A model generated the notes under the pieces. It did not search any database. It saw only the letters and a list, made by a program, of their open reading frames with translations, and was not told the DNA's origin. A DNA stretch of 64,000 bases from Ramlibacter paludis. Lineage in GTDB: Bacteria > Pseudomonadota > Gammaproteobacteria > Burkholderiales > Burkholderiaceae_C. Positions 27,449 through 36,073 of the stretch are shown here, piece by piece (positions within the stretch are counted from its first letter, which is position 1; every line of letters begins with the position of its first letter). The DNA lies in assembly GCF_022012305.1 (NCBI RefSeq), contig NZ_JAKLTM010000005.1:463096-527095 (forward strand), written 5' to 3'. A program made the position numbers and the translations under genes.

Positions 27449-27832
27449 ATGATTCCTTCGCTCGAATCGCTCACCACCGCCACCCTGGCGAAGGCGCTGG
27501 AAGCCGCCTCCTTGCGGCAGCACGCCATCGCGGCGAATGTCGCCAACACCAACACCGCGGGCTTCGCACCGCTGCGCGTGGGCTTCGAAGCGCAGCTGAC
27601 CGAGGCACGCAATAGCCTGCGCGAGCGCGGCACGGTCGAGCCGCGCGACCTCGAAGCACTTCGGCCCCTGCTCGAAATGGATACCGACGAAGCCGGCGGA
27701 GCGTTGCCCTTGCAGCTCGACCAGCAGATGGCGGACATGGCGCGCAACGCCGTGCATTACCAATCCATGGCCCAGGGCCTGTCGCGGCACTTCGGATTGC
27801 TGGCGATGGCTGCGGCGGAAGGGAGGAAGTGA
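27449..27832 (+). CDS. flgB: Flagellar proximal rod protein FlgB
   Basis: This 127-residue protein has the rod-family N-terminal motif in AANVANTNTAGFAPLRVGFE and a C-terminal segment (MARNAVHYQSMAQGLSRHFG) with the NxxxYQ pattern of FlgB. It forms the first part of the proximal rod, next to FliE. It lies 15 nt after flgI and is followed by flgC and fliE in the usual flgBC-fliE order. Confidence 0.9.
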   Translation: MIPSLESLTTATLAKALEAASLRQHAIAANVANTNTAGFAPLRVGFEAQLTEARNSLRERGTVEPRDLEALRPLLEMDTDEAGGALPLQLDQQMADMARNAVHYQSMAQGLSRHFGLLAMAAAEGRK

Positions 27833-27833
27833 C

Positions 27834-28250
27834 ATGGACTACGTCCGCATGTTCGCGGTGAGCAGCGCCGGAATGACGGCAGAGCGCACCCGTGTCGAGG
27901 TGGCGGCATCCAACCTCGCGCACGCACACACGCCCTATCACCCGGCCGCGGTCGGCTTCCAGCCCATGCGCGTGGTCGCCCAGGCACAGCCGGCGGCATT
28001 CGCCGCCCTGCTGACGGCTGCGGGACCCGAGGTGACTCTCGAGCCGGCAAACGTCTTGCCGAGGCTGCTCCAGGACCCCGGCCACCCGCTGGCGAACGAG
28101 CAGGGCTTCGTGGCCTATCCGGGCGTCGACCCGGCGACGGAAATGGTCAGCCTGATGTCTGCAACGCGCGCTTACGAAGCCAACGTCGCGGCGATGAATA
28201 CGGCGCGTGCGCTGGCGCTCAAGACTCTCGACATCGGAAGGGCAGGGTGA
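27834..28250 (+). CDS. flgC: Flagellar proximal rod protein FlgC
   Basis: The product has 138 residues. The N-terminal helix contains SSAGMTAERTRVEVAASNLA, but the family motif that normally reads NxANxxTPGYxR is altered to NLAHAHTPYHPA, with His in place of the second Asn and no Gly before the Tyr. The C-terminal part (EMVSLMSATRAYEANVAAMN) is typical. It is 1 nt after flgB. Confidence 0.9.
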   Translation: MDYVRMFAVSSAGMTAERTRVEVAASNLAHAHTPYHPAAVGFQPMRVVAQAQPAAFAALLTAAGPEVTLEPANVLPRLLQDPGHPLANEQGFVAYPGVDPATEMVSLMSATRAYEANVAAMNTARALALKTLDIGRAG

Positions 28251-28251
28251 G

Positions 28252-28557
28252 ATGGAAGCACTTTCCGCGATCGCGGCGCACGATGAGGTCCCTGGAGTCT
28301 TCGCGCCGGCTGCGCCGGCGGGCGCGGGCTCAGCCGACCTCCCATTCGCCCGCCTGGTGAGCGAGGGACTGCATGCGGTGGACGCGCAGCTGAAGACCAG
28401 CCAAACCGACCTGCAGCAGCTCGCTCTGGGTGAAGCCCTCAACCTGCATGAAGTCATGATCCGGCTCGAGGAAAGTCGCATCGCATTCCAGCTCATGCTG
28501 CAGGTTCGCAACCGCGTCCTGGAGGCCTACCAGGACGTCATGAAGATGCAGGTCTAG
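28252..28557 (+). CDS. fliE: Flagellar hook-basal body protein FliE
   Basis: The protein has 101 residues with the FliE pattern: a variable N-terminus, then FARLVSEGLHAVDAQLKTS, LALGEALNLHEVMIRLEES and a final LQVRNRVLEAYQDVMKMQV helix. FliE joins the MS ring to the proximal rod. ATG 28252 begins 1 nt after the flgC stop. Confidence 0.93.
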   Translation: MEALSAIAAHDEVPGVFAPAAPAGAGSADLPFARLVSEGLHAVDAQLKTSQTDLQQLALGEALNLHEVMIRLEESRIAFQLMLQVRNRVLEAYQDVMKMQV

Positions 28558-28564
28558 GAGCGCC

Positions 28565-30016
28565 ATGATGAATACGTGGTGGCTGGATCTCGAGCGGCGC
28601 GCGCGCATCGGCCTGGTGGTGGGCATCGCCGGCATCTTGCTGCTGATGGCGGCTGCCGCATGGTGGCTGTTGCGTCCGGACCAGGCGGTGTTGTTCGCCG
28701 ACCTGCGGGCACAGGACGCCGCACTGATGGCGTCGGAGCTGGACAAGCTGAAAGTCCCTTACGCGGTGGCCGACAACGGTTCGACCCTGCTGGTCGAGCG
28801 CGCTCAGGTGCACGCCACCCGCATGAAGCTGATGGGCAAGGACTTGCCGCTGCATGGCGCCGTGGGGCTGGAGCTGTTCAACAACAGCGACTTCGGCATG
28901 ACGGAATTCGCGCAGAAGGTGAACTACCAGCGTGCCTTGCAAGGCGAGCTGACGCGCACGATCCTGGCCTTCCCCGAAGTGCAGGATGTGCGCGTGCACC
29001 TCGCGCTGCCCGAGCAAGGCCTGTTCAAGCAGCCTGCCACGCGACCGAAGGCGGCGGTCACGCTCACGTTGCGACCCGGCCGCGCGCTGCGCGCCGAGCA
29101 GGTGAGTGGCATCCAGCGCCTGGTGGCTGCGGCTGTTCCAGGCCTCGTGGCGCAAGAGGTCACGCTGGTGGACCAGCAGGGCGTGGCTCTGAGCCGCGTC
29201 GCGGACGCGGAGGGCGATCCGGGCGCCGGCAGCGGGCGCCTGGACCTGAAGCGCGAAACCGAGAATTACCTGTCGCGCAAGGCCGGTGCGGTGCTCGAGC
29301 GCGCTTTCGGTCCCGGCCAGGCCCTGGCGAGCGTCGATGCGACGCTCAACATGGAGCAGGTGCGGGTGACGACCGAGGACGTCATTGCAGCGCCCGATTC
29401 ACGAGGCGGCACGACTGGTGTGCTGGTGCGCGAGCGCGAGTCCGCACGGGATGGCGGCGCTCCTGAGCTCCTGCGGGGAGCGGAAGCCCGCGGTTCGCGT
29501 GGCAACAGTACACAGCGCGATGCCGAGTACCAAGCCGGGCGGCGCGTGGAGCAGGTGGTGAGCCAGCCGGGCTCGATCCGGCGTTTGCAGGTGGTTGCGG
29601 TGCTGCGGCCGGCGCTCGATGGCGAGCAGCAGGAGCAGGTGCGCCGCCTCGTCGCTGCCGCCGTGGGCGCGTCGTTCGAGCGCGGTGACACCGTGGTAGT
29701 CCAGTCCTTCGTCGGCCAGGGCGCCGCGGCAGCCGCGCCGGAGATGCGGCAAGCCCTTGTGCCGTCTTCGCCTGCCGCTGCGAACGGCGACGGCGCTTCG
29801 GCGCTCGCGACCGCTGGCCTGGGGCTCGTCGCTGTTGCGCTTGTTGCCGTGCTCTTCTTGCAGCGACGCGCGGCCCAGCGGAAAGGCGTCGTCGCCTCCC
29901 TCGACGAGGGGCAGCGCCGCCTGGCGCTGCGCAAGGTCGAGGCCTGGCTGGAGGAGGCCGAGAACGCACAGGACCGGGAGGCCGCACCTTTCGCCGCGGC
30001 GGGACAGAAACCATGA
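28565..30016 (+). CDS. fliF: Flagellar MS-ring protein FliF
   Basis: The product has 483 residues, short compared with about 550 for most FliF. It has an N-terminal membrane segment (about 18-40), the ring-building motifs (VLFADLRAQDAALMASELDK, NYQRALQGELTRTILAFPEV, VHLALPEQGLFK), a second membrane segment (about 415-437) and a C-terminal tail with LRKVEAWLEEAENAQ, the kind of helix that binds FliG-N in ordinary flagella. The missing length is mainly in the periplasmic region before the second membrane segment. The stop overlaps the start of the short FliG-like gene. Confidence 0.93.
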   Translation: MMNTWWLDLERRARIGLVVGIAGILLLMAAAAWWLLRPDQAVLFADLRAQDAALMASELDKLKVPYAVADNGSTLLVERAQVHATRMKLMGKDLPLHGAVGLELFNNSDFGMTEFAQKVNYQRALQGELTRTILAFPEVQDVRVHLALPEQGLFKQPATRPKAAVTLTLRPGRALRAEQVSGIQRLVAAAVPGLVAQEVTLVDQQGVALSRVADAEGDPGAGSGRLDLKRETENYLSRKAGAVLERAFGPGQALASVDATLNMEQVRVTTEDVIAAPDSRGGTTGVLVRERESARDGGAPELLRGAEARGSRGNSTQRDAEYQAGRRVEQVVSQPGSIRRLQVVAVLRPALDGEQQEQVRRLVAAAVGASFERGDTVVVQSFVGQGAAAAAPEMRQALVPSSPAAANGDGASALATAGLGLVAVALVAVLFLQRRAAQRKGVVASLDEGQRRLALRKVEAWLEEAENAQDREAAPFAAAGQKP

Positions 30017-30546
30017 ACTTCGATACCACCGGCGGCGCCATGGCCCTGCGGCGGGCCGCGCTGCATCTCCATGCGATGCAGCCTGCGGATCGTGACTGGC
30101 TGCTGCGCAACCTCGCGCCGCAGCGGCGCGCTCGGCTCGAAGTGCTGTTGCGCGAATTGCACACGCTGGGGATCCCGTGCGATATGGAGTTGCCGCACCA
30201 GGAGGAGACAACAGCGCGTCGGGAGGAGGGACCGAGTGTCACTGTCGCGGCGGAGCGGCTGGCGCTGATGCCGGCAGGCACCGTGGACTGGCTCGCTGCT
30301 CGCCTGCATGCGGAGCCGCCGGAAGTCACGGCGCTGCTTCTTTCGGGACGCCAGTGGCCCTGGCGCCAAGCGCTCCTGGAACGGCTGGACGGAGCGCGAC
30401 GCCAATGCGTGGAGGCCTGGACCCATACCCAGGGAAGCGCTCCGGCCCAGGCCGCGGTCATCGATGCCTTGGCCGGCATGCTGCCGACTCCCGCTCCCGT
30501 CAGGGCGCAGAACCGTAGGACCTTCCACTGGTGGCGAAGCAAATGA
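30013..30546 (+). CDS. Short FliG-like protein lacking a torque domain
   Basis: This gene occupies the fliG position between fliF and fliH, but its product has only 177 residues instead of about 330. The segment ERLALMPAGTVDWLAARL then HAEPPEVTALLLSG (about residues 80-112) resembles the FliG middle domain, where the EHPQ motif (here EPPE) docks FliM. The N-terminal 55 residues could be a reduced FliF-binding domain. After about residue 120 there is only a short Pro-containing, basic tail, so the charged C-terminal stator-facing domain is absent. Overlaps of 4 nt on both sides show it is translated with its neighbours. An alternative view is an analogue of the type III secretion protein SctK. 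Similarity to FliG is weak by eye. Confidence 0.55.
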   Translation: MNFDTTGGAMALRRAALHLHAMQPADRDWLLRNLAPQRRARLEVLLRELHTLGIPCDMELPHQEETTARREEGPSVTVAAERLALMPAGTVDWLAARLHAEPPEVTALLLSGRQWPWRQALLERLDGARRQCVEAWTHTQGSAPAQAAVIDALAGMLPTPAPVRAQNRRTFHWWRSK

Positions 30547-31214
30547 AGCATTCCCAGGTGGTGTTGCGCCAGCTGGCGATCGATGAGGCGGCGACGCTGC
30601 CCGCGCGTGGCCGGGTGGCGGCGCCGGTCGGAGCCGACCTGCTTGCCGTTGCGTTGGAGGAGGCACGCGAAGAGGGTATGCGGCAGGGCCACGAGCGCGG
30701 CCTGCAGGCGGGCTACGAAGAGGGCTTGCGCGAAGGAAGGGCTGTGGCGAAGCGCGAAGCCGACGCGCACGCCGCCGTTCTGGAAGAAGAAGCCTCCTCC
30801 TTGCGCGAGCAGCGGCGCACCGAGACCCGGGCCGCGTTGCAGGCCTTCCACGACGCGACGAACCACTGGCTGGCATTGGCCGAAGAGGACATGGTTGCCC
30901 TGTGCTACGAGACCCTGGCCCGCGTCCTGGGGGAGCGTGCCGCCCTGCGGGACCACATCCGCGCCCAGGCGACCCACCTCCTCGAACACTGGTACGAGGA
31001 AGGCGTGCCGGCGCTGCATGTCCATCCGTCCGACGTCGAACTGCTGGAAGGCTTGGCCGCGCGACCCTTCACCTGCGTTGCGGATCCAGCCGTCGGCCGC
31101 GGGGGCTGCCTGGTGAAAGGGGCGAGCGGCGCGCTGGATGCGCGGCTGGACAGCATCCTCCAGGAGATCAGGGACGCCTTGCTGGCGGATCGCAATGCCG
31201 AGGGCCTGCAATGA
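30543..31214 (+). CDS. fliH: Flagellar export ATPase regulator FliH
   Basis: The product has 223 residues. The central part has the FliH-type small-residue-spaced helix (EGMRQGHERGLQAGYEEGLR with Gly every fourth residue), a long charged coiled coil, and a C-terminal globular domain (ALHVHPSDVELLEGL, DPAVGRGGCLVKGASGALDA) typical of FliH/SctL/V-type stator subunits. ATG 30543 overlaps the previous stop; an in-frame GTG at 30531 is possible. FliH links the FliI ATPase to the C-ring. Confidence 0.88.
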   Translation: MKHSQVVLRQLAIDEAATLPARGRVAAPVGADLLAVALEEAREEGMRQGHERGLQAGYEEGLREGRAVAKREADAHAAVLEEEASSLREQRRTETRAALQAFHDATNHWLALAEEDMVALCYETLARVLGERAALRDHIRAQATHLLEHWYEEGVPALHVHPSDVELLEGLAARPFTCVADPAVGRGGCLVKGASGALDARLDSILQEIRDALLADRNAEGLQ

Positions 31215-32539
31215 GCGCGCTTGCGGCCTATCGCCAGCGGCTGCGGCAAGCACCCTTGTTCCGCCGCGTGGGCTGGGTGCGGCGCCTGCATGGCCTGGCC
31301 ATCGAGTCGGAAGGGCCGGCGGCGGAACTCGGCGAGCTGTGCCGGATTGGGCCGCGCACTGCTGGCGGGGGCCCAGGCGTGCTCGCCGAGGTGGTGGGAA
31401 TGCGTGCCGGCCACCTCACCCTGATGGCTTTCGGGGCCTTGCAAGGCGTAGCGAATGGATCCGAGGTCGTGGCGCTCGGACGCCAATCGCAGCTGCCGGT
31501 GGGTGACGCGCTGCTCGGGCGCGTGGTCGACGCCTTCGGTGTTCCGCTGGACGGTCAGCCGGCGCTGAGGGTGACCGCACAGCGCCGGTTGTTCCCGGCG
31601 TCGCCGAATCCGCTGCAGCGCCCGAGGATCACGCAGGTCCTGGAAAGCGGCATTCGGTGCATCGACGTCCTCCTCACGCTCGGGCGAGGCCAACGCGTCG
31701 GCATCTTCGCGGGCAGCGGCGTTGGCAAGAGCACCCTCCTGGGCATGGTGGCGCGGCACGTGCAGGCGGACGTGAACGTCATTGCACTGATCGGGGAGCG
31801 GGGCCGGGAGGTTCGCGAGTTCATCGAGAGCCAACTGGGGCCGCAAGGCCTCGCACGCTCGGTGATCGTCGTTGCAACGGCCGACCAGCCGGCGCCCGCT
31901 CGCGTGCGCGCCGCCCATGCGGCCGTCGCCATCGCGAACCACTTCGCCGAGTCGGGCCGGCAGGTCGTGCTCACTCTGGACTCGATCACCCGGCTGGCCA
32001 TGGCGCGTCGCGAGATCGGGCTGGCCGCCGGCGAGCCCGCGACGGCGCGCGGCTACACGCCGTCGGTGTTCGCGGAGCTGCCGCAGCTGTGCGAACGCTG
32101 CGGGACCTTGCCGGGCGGAGGGTCGGTTACCGCGCTGCTGACCGTCCTGGTGGAAGGCGACGATCTGAACGAACCCGTTTCGGACAGCCTGCGCGCGATT
32201 CTCGATGGCCACATCGTTTTGTCGCGCGAGCTCGCGCAGCAAGGGCAATACCCCGCGATCGATGTCCTCAAGAGCGCTAGCCGCTTGTTCGCCGACCTCG
32301 CCGGCAAGGAGGAGCGCGAACTCGCGGCGGCGGCGCTGCGTACGCTTGCCTTGCTCGATCGCAATCGCCAGATGGTGGACATAGGCGCTTACCAGCGTGG
32401 CAGCAATCCGGCGCTCGACGAGGCACTGGGCCGTGAGGATGGCCTGAAGGCCTGGCTGGCGCAGGCGAACGGCGGTGTGCCGCGCGCCGAGGCCTTGCGC
32501 TCCCTCGCAGCGCTGATGGAGGGGAAGTCCAGGCCATGA
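31211..32539 (+). CDS. fliI: Flagellum-specific ATPase FliI
   Basis: This 442-residue F1-type ATPase has the Walker A motif AGSGVGKST near residues 167-175, Walker B in VVLTLDSITRLAMARREIG, and the family signature around PSVFAELPQLCERCG. The frame is open about 100 codons upstream, but ATG 31211 overlaps the fliH stop and gives the expected N-terminus. FliI hexamers energise substrate unfolding at the export gate. Confidence 0.96.
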   Translation: MSALAAYRQRLRQAPLFRRVGWVRRLHGLAIESEGPAAELGELCRIGPRTAGGGPGVLAEVVGMRAGHLTLMAFGALQGVANGSEVVALGRQSQLPVGDALLGRVVDAFGVPLDGQPALRVTAQRRLFPASPNPLQRPRITQVLESGIRCIDVLLTLGRGQRVGIFAGSGVGKSTLLGMVARHVQADVNVIALIGERGREVREFIESQLGPQGLARSVIVVATADQPAPARVRAAHAAVAIANHFAESGRQVVLTLDSITRLAMARREIGLAAGEPATARGYTPSVFAELPQLCERCGTLPGGGSVTALLTVLVEGDDLNEPVSDSLRAILDGHIVLSRELAQQGQYPAIDVLKSASRLFADLAGKEERELAAAALRTLALLDRNRQMVDIGAYQRGSNPALDEALGREDGLKAWLAQANGGVPRAEALRSLAALMEGKSRP

Positions 32540-32982
32540 AGTTCGACTGGAAACTGCAGCCCTTGCAGCGCAAGCTCGAATGGGACCTGGACCTCGCCCG
32601 CGGCCGGGTCGCCGCCGCAAGACTCAGGTTCGAGCAGGCGGGAGACGCGGTGCGCGGCCTGGAAGAAATCCACGCGGCGCAGGCCGCCGCCGCACTCGCA
32701 GCAACAAGGCGAGGTGCGGATCCCGCGCTGCACAAGCAAGCCCTGGCCTGGTTGCTCAGCGCGGAAACCCGGTTGCTTCACCGACGCACGGAATGCACCC
32801 GGGCGAAGGCCGAGCTCGCGGCCGCGCGCACCGAGTGCCGGCGGTGCAACGAGCGGCTGGAGGCACTCTCTGCGCTGCACGATGAAGCCCAGGTTCGCTT
32901 CGCCTACGCGGAGCGGCGGGAAGCCGGCAAGGAAGCGGACTTCGCCTGGCTCGCATCCCGGTCGGCGCAGGAGCCGGCATGA
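32536..32982 (+). CDS. fliJ: Flagellar export chaperone/stalk protein FliJ
   Basis: The protein has 148 residues, nearly all helical and charged, starting KFDWKLQPLQRKLEWDLDLA, which fits the antiparallel coiled-coil FliJ that sits in the FliI ring like the gamma stalk of F1. FliJ is poorly conserved, so the name rests on size, coiled-coil character and position between fliI and fliK, with 4-nt overlaps on both sides. Confidence 0.8.
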   Translation: MKFDWKLQPLQRKLEWDLDLARGRVAAARLRFEQAGDAVRGLEEIHAAQAAAALAATRRGADPALHKQALAWLLSAETRLLHRRTECTRAKAELAAARTECRRCNERLEALSALHDEAQVRFAYAERREAGKEADFAWLASRSAQEPA

Positions 32983-33680
32983 GCACCCCCGTCCCGTTCC
33001 ATGTCGATACGCCGATGGCGACCGGTCCTGCGTCGGCGCTGCGCCCCGCAGCCGCGAAGTCCTGGCAGCAGCAGATGCAACAAGCGCAGGCCGCTGGCTG
33101 GTTCTGCCGCTCGGATCACCTCTCGGGCGAGGCTGCTTCCTTGCCGGCGCAGCGGCCCACCGAGACTGGAACCGCCACAGGCGGCGCGATGGCCAAGCGA
33201 GCTAGCGTGCGCCCCGTGTCGCCGGCGCACGCGCGGCCGGTGCCGAGTTCCGCGGGGCCGGGCCGCACGCCGGCGGGGCTCGCGCTGCCGGGAATGCCTC
33301 ACGCGATGGCGCCCCGGATGGCCCCCGAGTTCGCAGCAACCAGTTCGCAGCGGCCGCCACATCCGCCTCTTGTCTCGGCGCAAGCAGACGGAGAACCTTT
33401 CGAAGCCGTCCTTGCCGGGCCCGACTGCGCCGATGAGCGTCGCGCAGTGTCAACGTTCAGAGATCCCGCCGAGCAGGCGTCGGTTCGCGTGCACATGGAG
33501 CAGGGCCCCGACGGGCTGCATCTCTGGCTCGGACTCGATGGCGCGGCTGCAGAGACGCACGCCCGCGCAGCGGCGGTCGCGGCTGCATTGCGAGCCGAAT
33601 ACGCACGCTCCGGCTTGCGTCTTGCCGCGGTCACCTGCAACGGCGTGTGCTTGCCTCTTTCCCCCAGAAAGGATTCGTGA
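32979..33680 (+). CDS. Probable hook-length control protein FliK
   Basis: The product has 233 residues. The first 150 are Pro/Ala-rich and probably disordered; the last 80 form a compact domain with VRVHMEQGPDGLHLWLGLDG and a final LRLAAVTCNGVCL strand. That layout (flexible ruler plus small C-terminal switch domain) is that of FliK and of type III secretion HpaP/SctP, but the domain is short and I see no firm signature. Place in the cluster (between fliJ and flgD) supports FliK. Confidence 0.65.
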   Translation: MSTPVPFHVDTPMATGPASALRPAAAKSWQQQMQQAQAAGWFCRSDHLSGEAASLPAQRPTETGTATGGAMAKRASVRPVSPAHARPVPSSAGPGRTPAGLALPGMPHAMAPRMAPEFAATSSQRPPHPPLVSAQADGEPFEAVLAGPDCADERRAVSTFRDPAEQASVRVHMEQGPDGLHLWLGLDGAAAETHARAAAVAAALRAEYARSGLRLAAVTCNGVCLPLSPRKDS

Positions 33681-34081
33681 TGGCCATCAGCCCGGTGAGT
33701 GCGTCGGCGCCAGCCGTTTCGCAGGCAAGCAGCCTGGGGTTGCAGGACTTTTTGAAGATCCTGCTGACCCAGCTGAACTACCAGGACCCGCTCAAGCCGA
33801 TGGACAACCAGGAGTTCATGGCCCAGATGGCGCAGTTCACGGCACTGGAACAAAGCCAGCGCCTCAACGACAAGCTGGACTTGCTGATCGCCAACCAGGC
33901 CGCACTCCAGTCGGTGGGCCTGATCGGGCGCACGGTCGACGTCACGACGGAAGGCGGAAAAGTCACAGGGACGGTGACTTCCCTGTCACTGCAAGGCGAG
34001 CAGCCGAAGGTTAGCGTGAGCACCAGTACCGGCACCGTGCTCGCCGACGTTGCACTCAGCCAGGTCAGCGCGATTCGATAA
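33680..34081 (+). CDS. flgD: Hook-capping protein FlgD, short form
   Basis: The product has 133 residues. It keeps the conserved FlgD core QDFLKILLTQLNYQDPLKPM and QEFMAQMAQFTALEQ, followed by one short beta region (VGLIGRTVDV to VSAIR). The large C-terminal Ig-like/Tudor part of enteric FlgD (about 230 residues in all) is missing, as in the short FlgD proteins of many alphaproteobacteria. It caps the growing hook. The start overlaps the previous stop (TGATG). Confidence 0.9.
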   Translation: MAISPVSASAPAVSQASSLGLQDFLKILLTQLNYQDPLKPMDNQEFMAQMAQFTALEQSQRLNDKLDLLIANQAALQSVGLIGRTVDVTTEGGKVTGTVTSLSLQGEQPKVSVSTSTGTVLADVALSQVSAIR

Positions 34082-34097
34082 CCCAGGGAAGAACTCC

Positions 34098-35273
34098 ATG
34101 CTCGACTCCATCAACGTGGGAACCAGCGGCCTCCTGGGTTATGCCAAGGGCTTGCGCGTGATCGCCAACAACACGGCCAACCTCAACACCCCCGGCTACA
34201 AGGCAGCCACGCTTCAGTTCTCGGACCTGTTCTACGCAGCCTCGCAGGGTGCCGGTGGTGGCTCGGCGCGCCTGGGCTATGGGTTGGCGACCGGCGCCAC
34301 CCAGCTCGACTTCAGGCAGGGCGACCTGCGGCAGACCGGCAACGACTTCGATCTCGGGGTCGATGGCGAGGGCTTGTTCGTCCTGCAAACCAGCGATGGC
34401 GCGACACGCTACACCCGCGCGGGCCAGTTCGAGTTCAACCAGGACGGGCTTTTCGTCAACCGCGGCGATGGGAGCAAGGTCATGGGCATCGATGCCAACG
34501 GGCAGGCCACGGACATCAAGCTGGACGGGCTCCGCAGCGCTCCGGGAAAGGCCACGGCGCTCGCCCGCTTCACGGGGAATCTCTCCAGCACTGTGACCTC
34601 GCACACAGTGAGCGCGGTGAAGGTCAACGACGCGATCGGCGAAGAACACAACCTGTCGCTCAAGTTCACGAGCACCGACACGGCCACGGGCGCCTGGAGC
34701 GTCGAAGTCCTCGACGGCGCCACGAGCATCGCAACCGGACAACTCCAGTTCGATGACGGAAAGCCGACCGCTGCCACCTCGAAGCTGCAGTTCTCCTACC
34801 AACCGGCCAACCGGGAGGCACGCGAGCTGACGCTGGACTTCAGCAGCGACGTCACCTCCTTCGCTTCCGGGAATCTCTCGACGCTGGCCATGACTGCGCA
34901 GGACGGGCTTCCGCCCGGCAATCTGGTCAAGGTCGGATTCGACGCCGCGGGCAAGCTGGTGGCCACCTATTCCAACGGCGATACGGTGAAAGGGGCGCGC
35001 CTGCAACTGGCGCGCTTCCGCACGCTCGATGCGGTGCAGGCGGAAGGCGGCAACCAGTTCGTGCAGGCCAACGGCCTGTCCTGGGAAACCGGAGGCGCCG
35101 GTGAAGGCGCATTCGGCGCGGTGCGGGCCGGCGTCCTGGAAATTTCCAACGTGGACCTTTCGCGCGAATTCAGCGACCTGGTGGTGCTGCAGCGCGGCTA
35201 CCAGGCTTCCTCCCAGGTGCTGGCGACGGCCAACGACATGCTGCAGGAACTGTTCCGGATGAAGGCCAAGTGA
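34098..35273 (+). CDS. flgE: Flagellar hook protein FlgE
   Basis: The product has 391 residues, within the FlgE range. The N-terminus has GTSGLLGYAKGLRVIANNTA followed by NLNTPGYK (rod/hook motif), the central part is a variable surface domain, and the C-terminus ends with the paired helix (FSDLVVLQRGYQASSQVLAT). I chose ATG 34098 because it gives this standard start; GGGAA lies upstream. Many copies form the hook. A complete hook gene is the main sign that this machine builds an extracellular structure. Confidence 0.93.
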   Translation: MLDSINVGTSGLLGYAKGLRVIANNTANLNTPGYKAATLQFSDLFYAASQGAGGGSARLGYGLATGATQLDFRQGDLRQTGNDFDLGVDGEGLFVLQTSDGATRYTRAGQFEFNQDGLFVNRGDGSKVMGIDANGQATDIKLDGLRSAPGKATALARFTGNLSSTVTSHTVSAVKVNDAIGEEHNLSLKFTSTDTATGAWSVEVLDGATSIATGQLQFDDGKPTAATSKLQFSYQPANREARELTLDFSSDVTSFASGNLSTLAMTAQDGLPPGNLVKVGFDAAGKLVATYSNGDTVKGARLQLARFRTLDAVQAEGGNQFVQANGLSWETGGAGEGAFGAVRAGVLEISNVDLSREFSDLVVLQRGYQASSQVLATANDMLQELFRMKAK

Positions 35274-36073
35274 TGTCTGGTGGCCGCGTTCTCTGGGAAC
35301 CCTGGCAGCCAGGCCAGGCGGCGCGCACCTTGCACTGGCGGGACGAGCGCGCGTCGCAGCGGGCGGAAACCGATTTGCGGGCGCTGTTCTCCAAATGGTG
35401 CACGGCCTGGGGCCTTGACGTTGACGGCGCCCGGGTGCGCTGCCGGTCTGTGACCCTCACGTTGGAACCGGGAAGCTGGACGTGCTTCGAGTCAGAGGGT
35501 GCGCCGTGCGCCTGGCTGGCGCAAGAGCCCGAGGACGCTAGCCCCCTGCTGCGATCGCTGTTCCCCGGTTCCGTGGCGCATGGCCCGTTGGCGCGTGCCG
35601 TGGCAAGCGCATGCCGTCAGGACCTCCTGCTGCGGCTCACGAGCTTCCTGGGTATCTCTGCTGCCGAGTCTGGGGGGCCGCCACCGCCTGCGATTGCACG
35701 TGCCGGCTCCGGGGCGCTCGAAGTCGAGATATCCGGAGTACTCGCGACGCGGCTCGTGATGAGCCATGAGCTCGCCGGCGCGCGGTGGAGCACGGCCACG
35801 CGCAAAGCCGGTTCGCTTCCAAGTCACCCGCTGGTGCCTGCAACAACTGCGATGGCAAGCCGCGCCCTGGCGCTGGAGGTCCAGCTCGATGGGTGCGAAC
35901 TCGAAGTGGGCACCTTGCGGGGCCTGCAAGTTGGCGACGTCGTCAGGCTGGACCATGCGTTGGTGCGCCCTGCATCGTTGCGTCATGGCGATGCGGCGCT
36001 GTGCTCGGCGTACCTGGGCCGTCGCGACCATCGCAAGGCAGTGGAACTGGCAACAGGAGTAACCGTGCAATGA
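35273..36073 (+). CDS. FliM/SctQ-like C-ring protein with a single SpoA domain
   Basis: The product has 266 residues and stands where fliM is expected, just before fliN. Only the C-terminal about 75 residues are recognisable: a SpoA (surface presentation of antigens) domain with LALEVQLDGCELEVGTLRGL and GDVVRLDHALV. The first 190 residues show neither the N-terminal CheY-P-binding motif of FliM nor its GGPG FliG-contact loop. The design resembles SctQ/HrcQ of injectisomes more than motile-flagellum FliM. A GTG at 35270 is an alternative start. It overlaps flgE and fliN. Confidence 0.7.
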   Translation: MSGGRVLWEPWQPGQAARTLHWRDERASQRAETDLRALFSKWCTAWGLDVDGARVRCRSVTLTLEPGSWTCFESEGAPCAWLAQEPEDASPLLRSLFPGSVAHGPLARAVASACRQDLLLRLTSFLGISAAESGGPPPPAIARAGSGALEVEISGVLATRLVMSHELAGARWSTATRKAGSLPSHPLVPATTAMASRALALEVQLDGCELEVGTLRGLQVGDVVRLDHALVRPASLRHGDAALCSAYLGRRDHRKAVELATGVTVQ

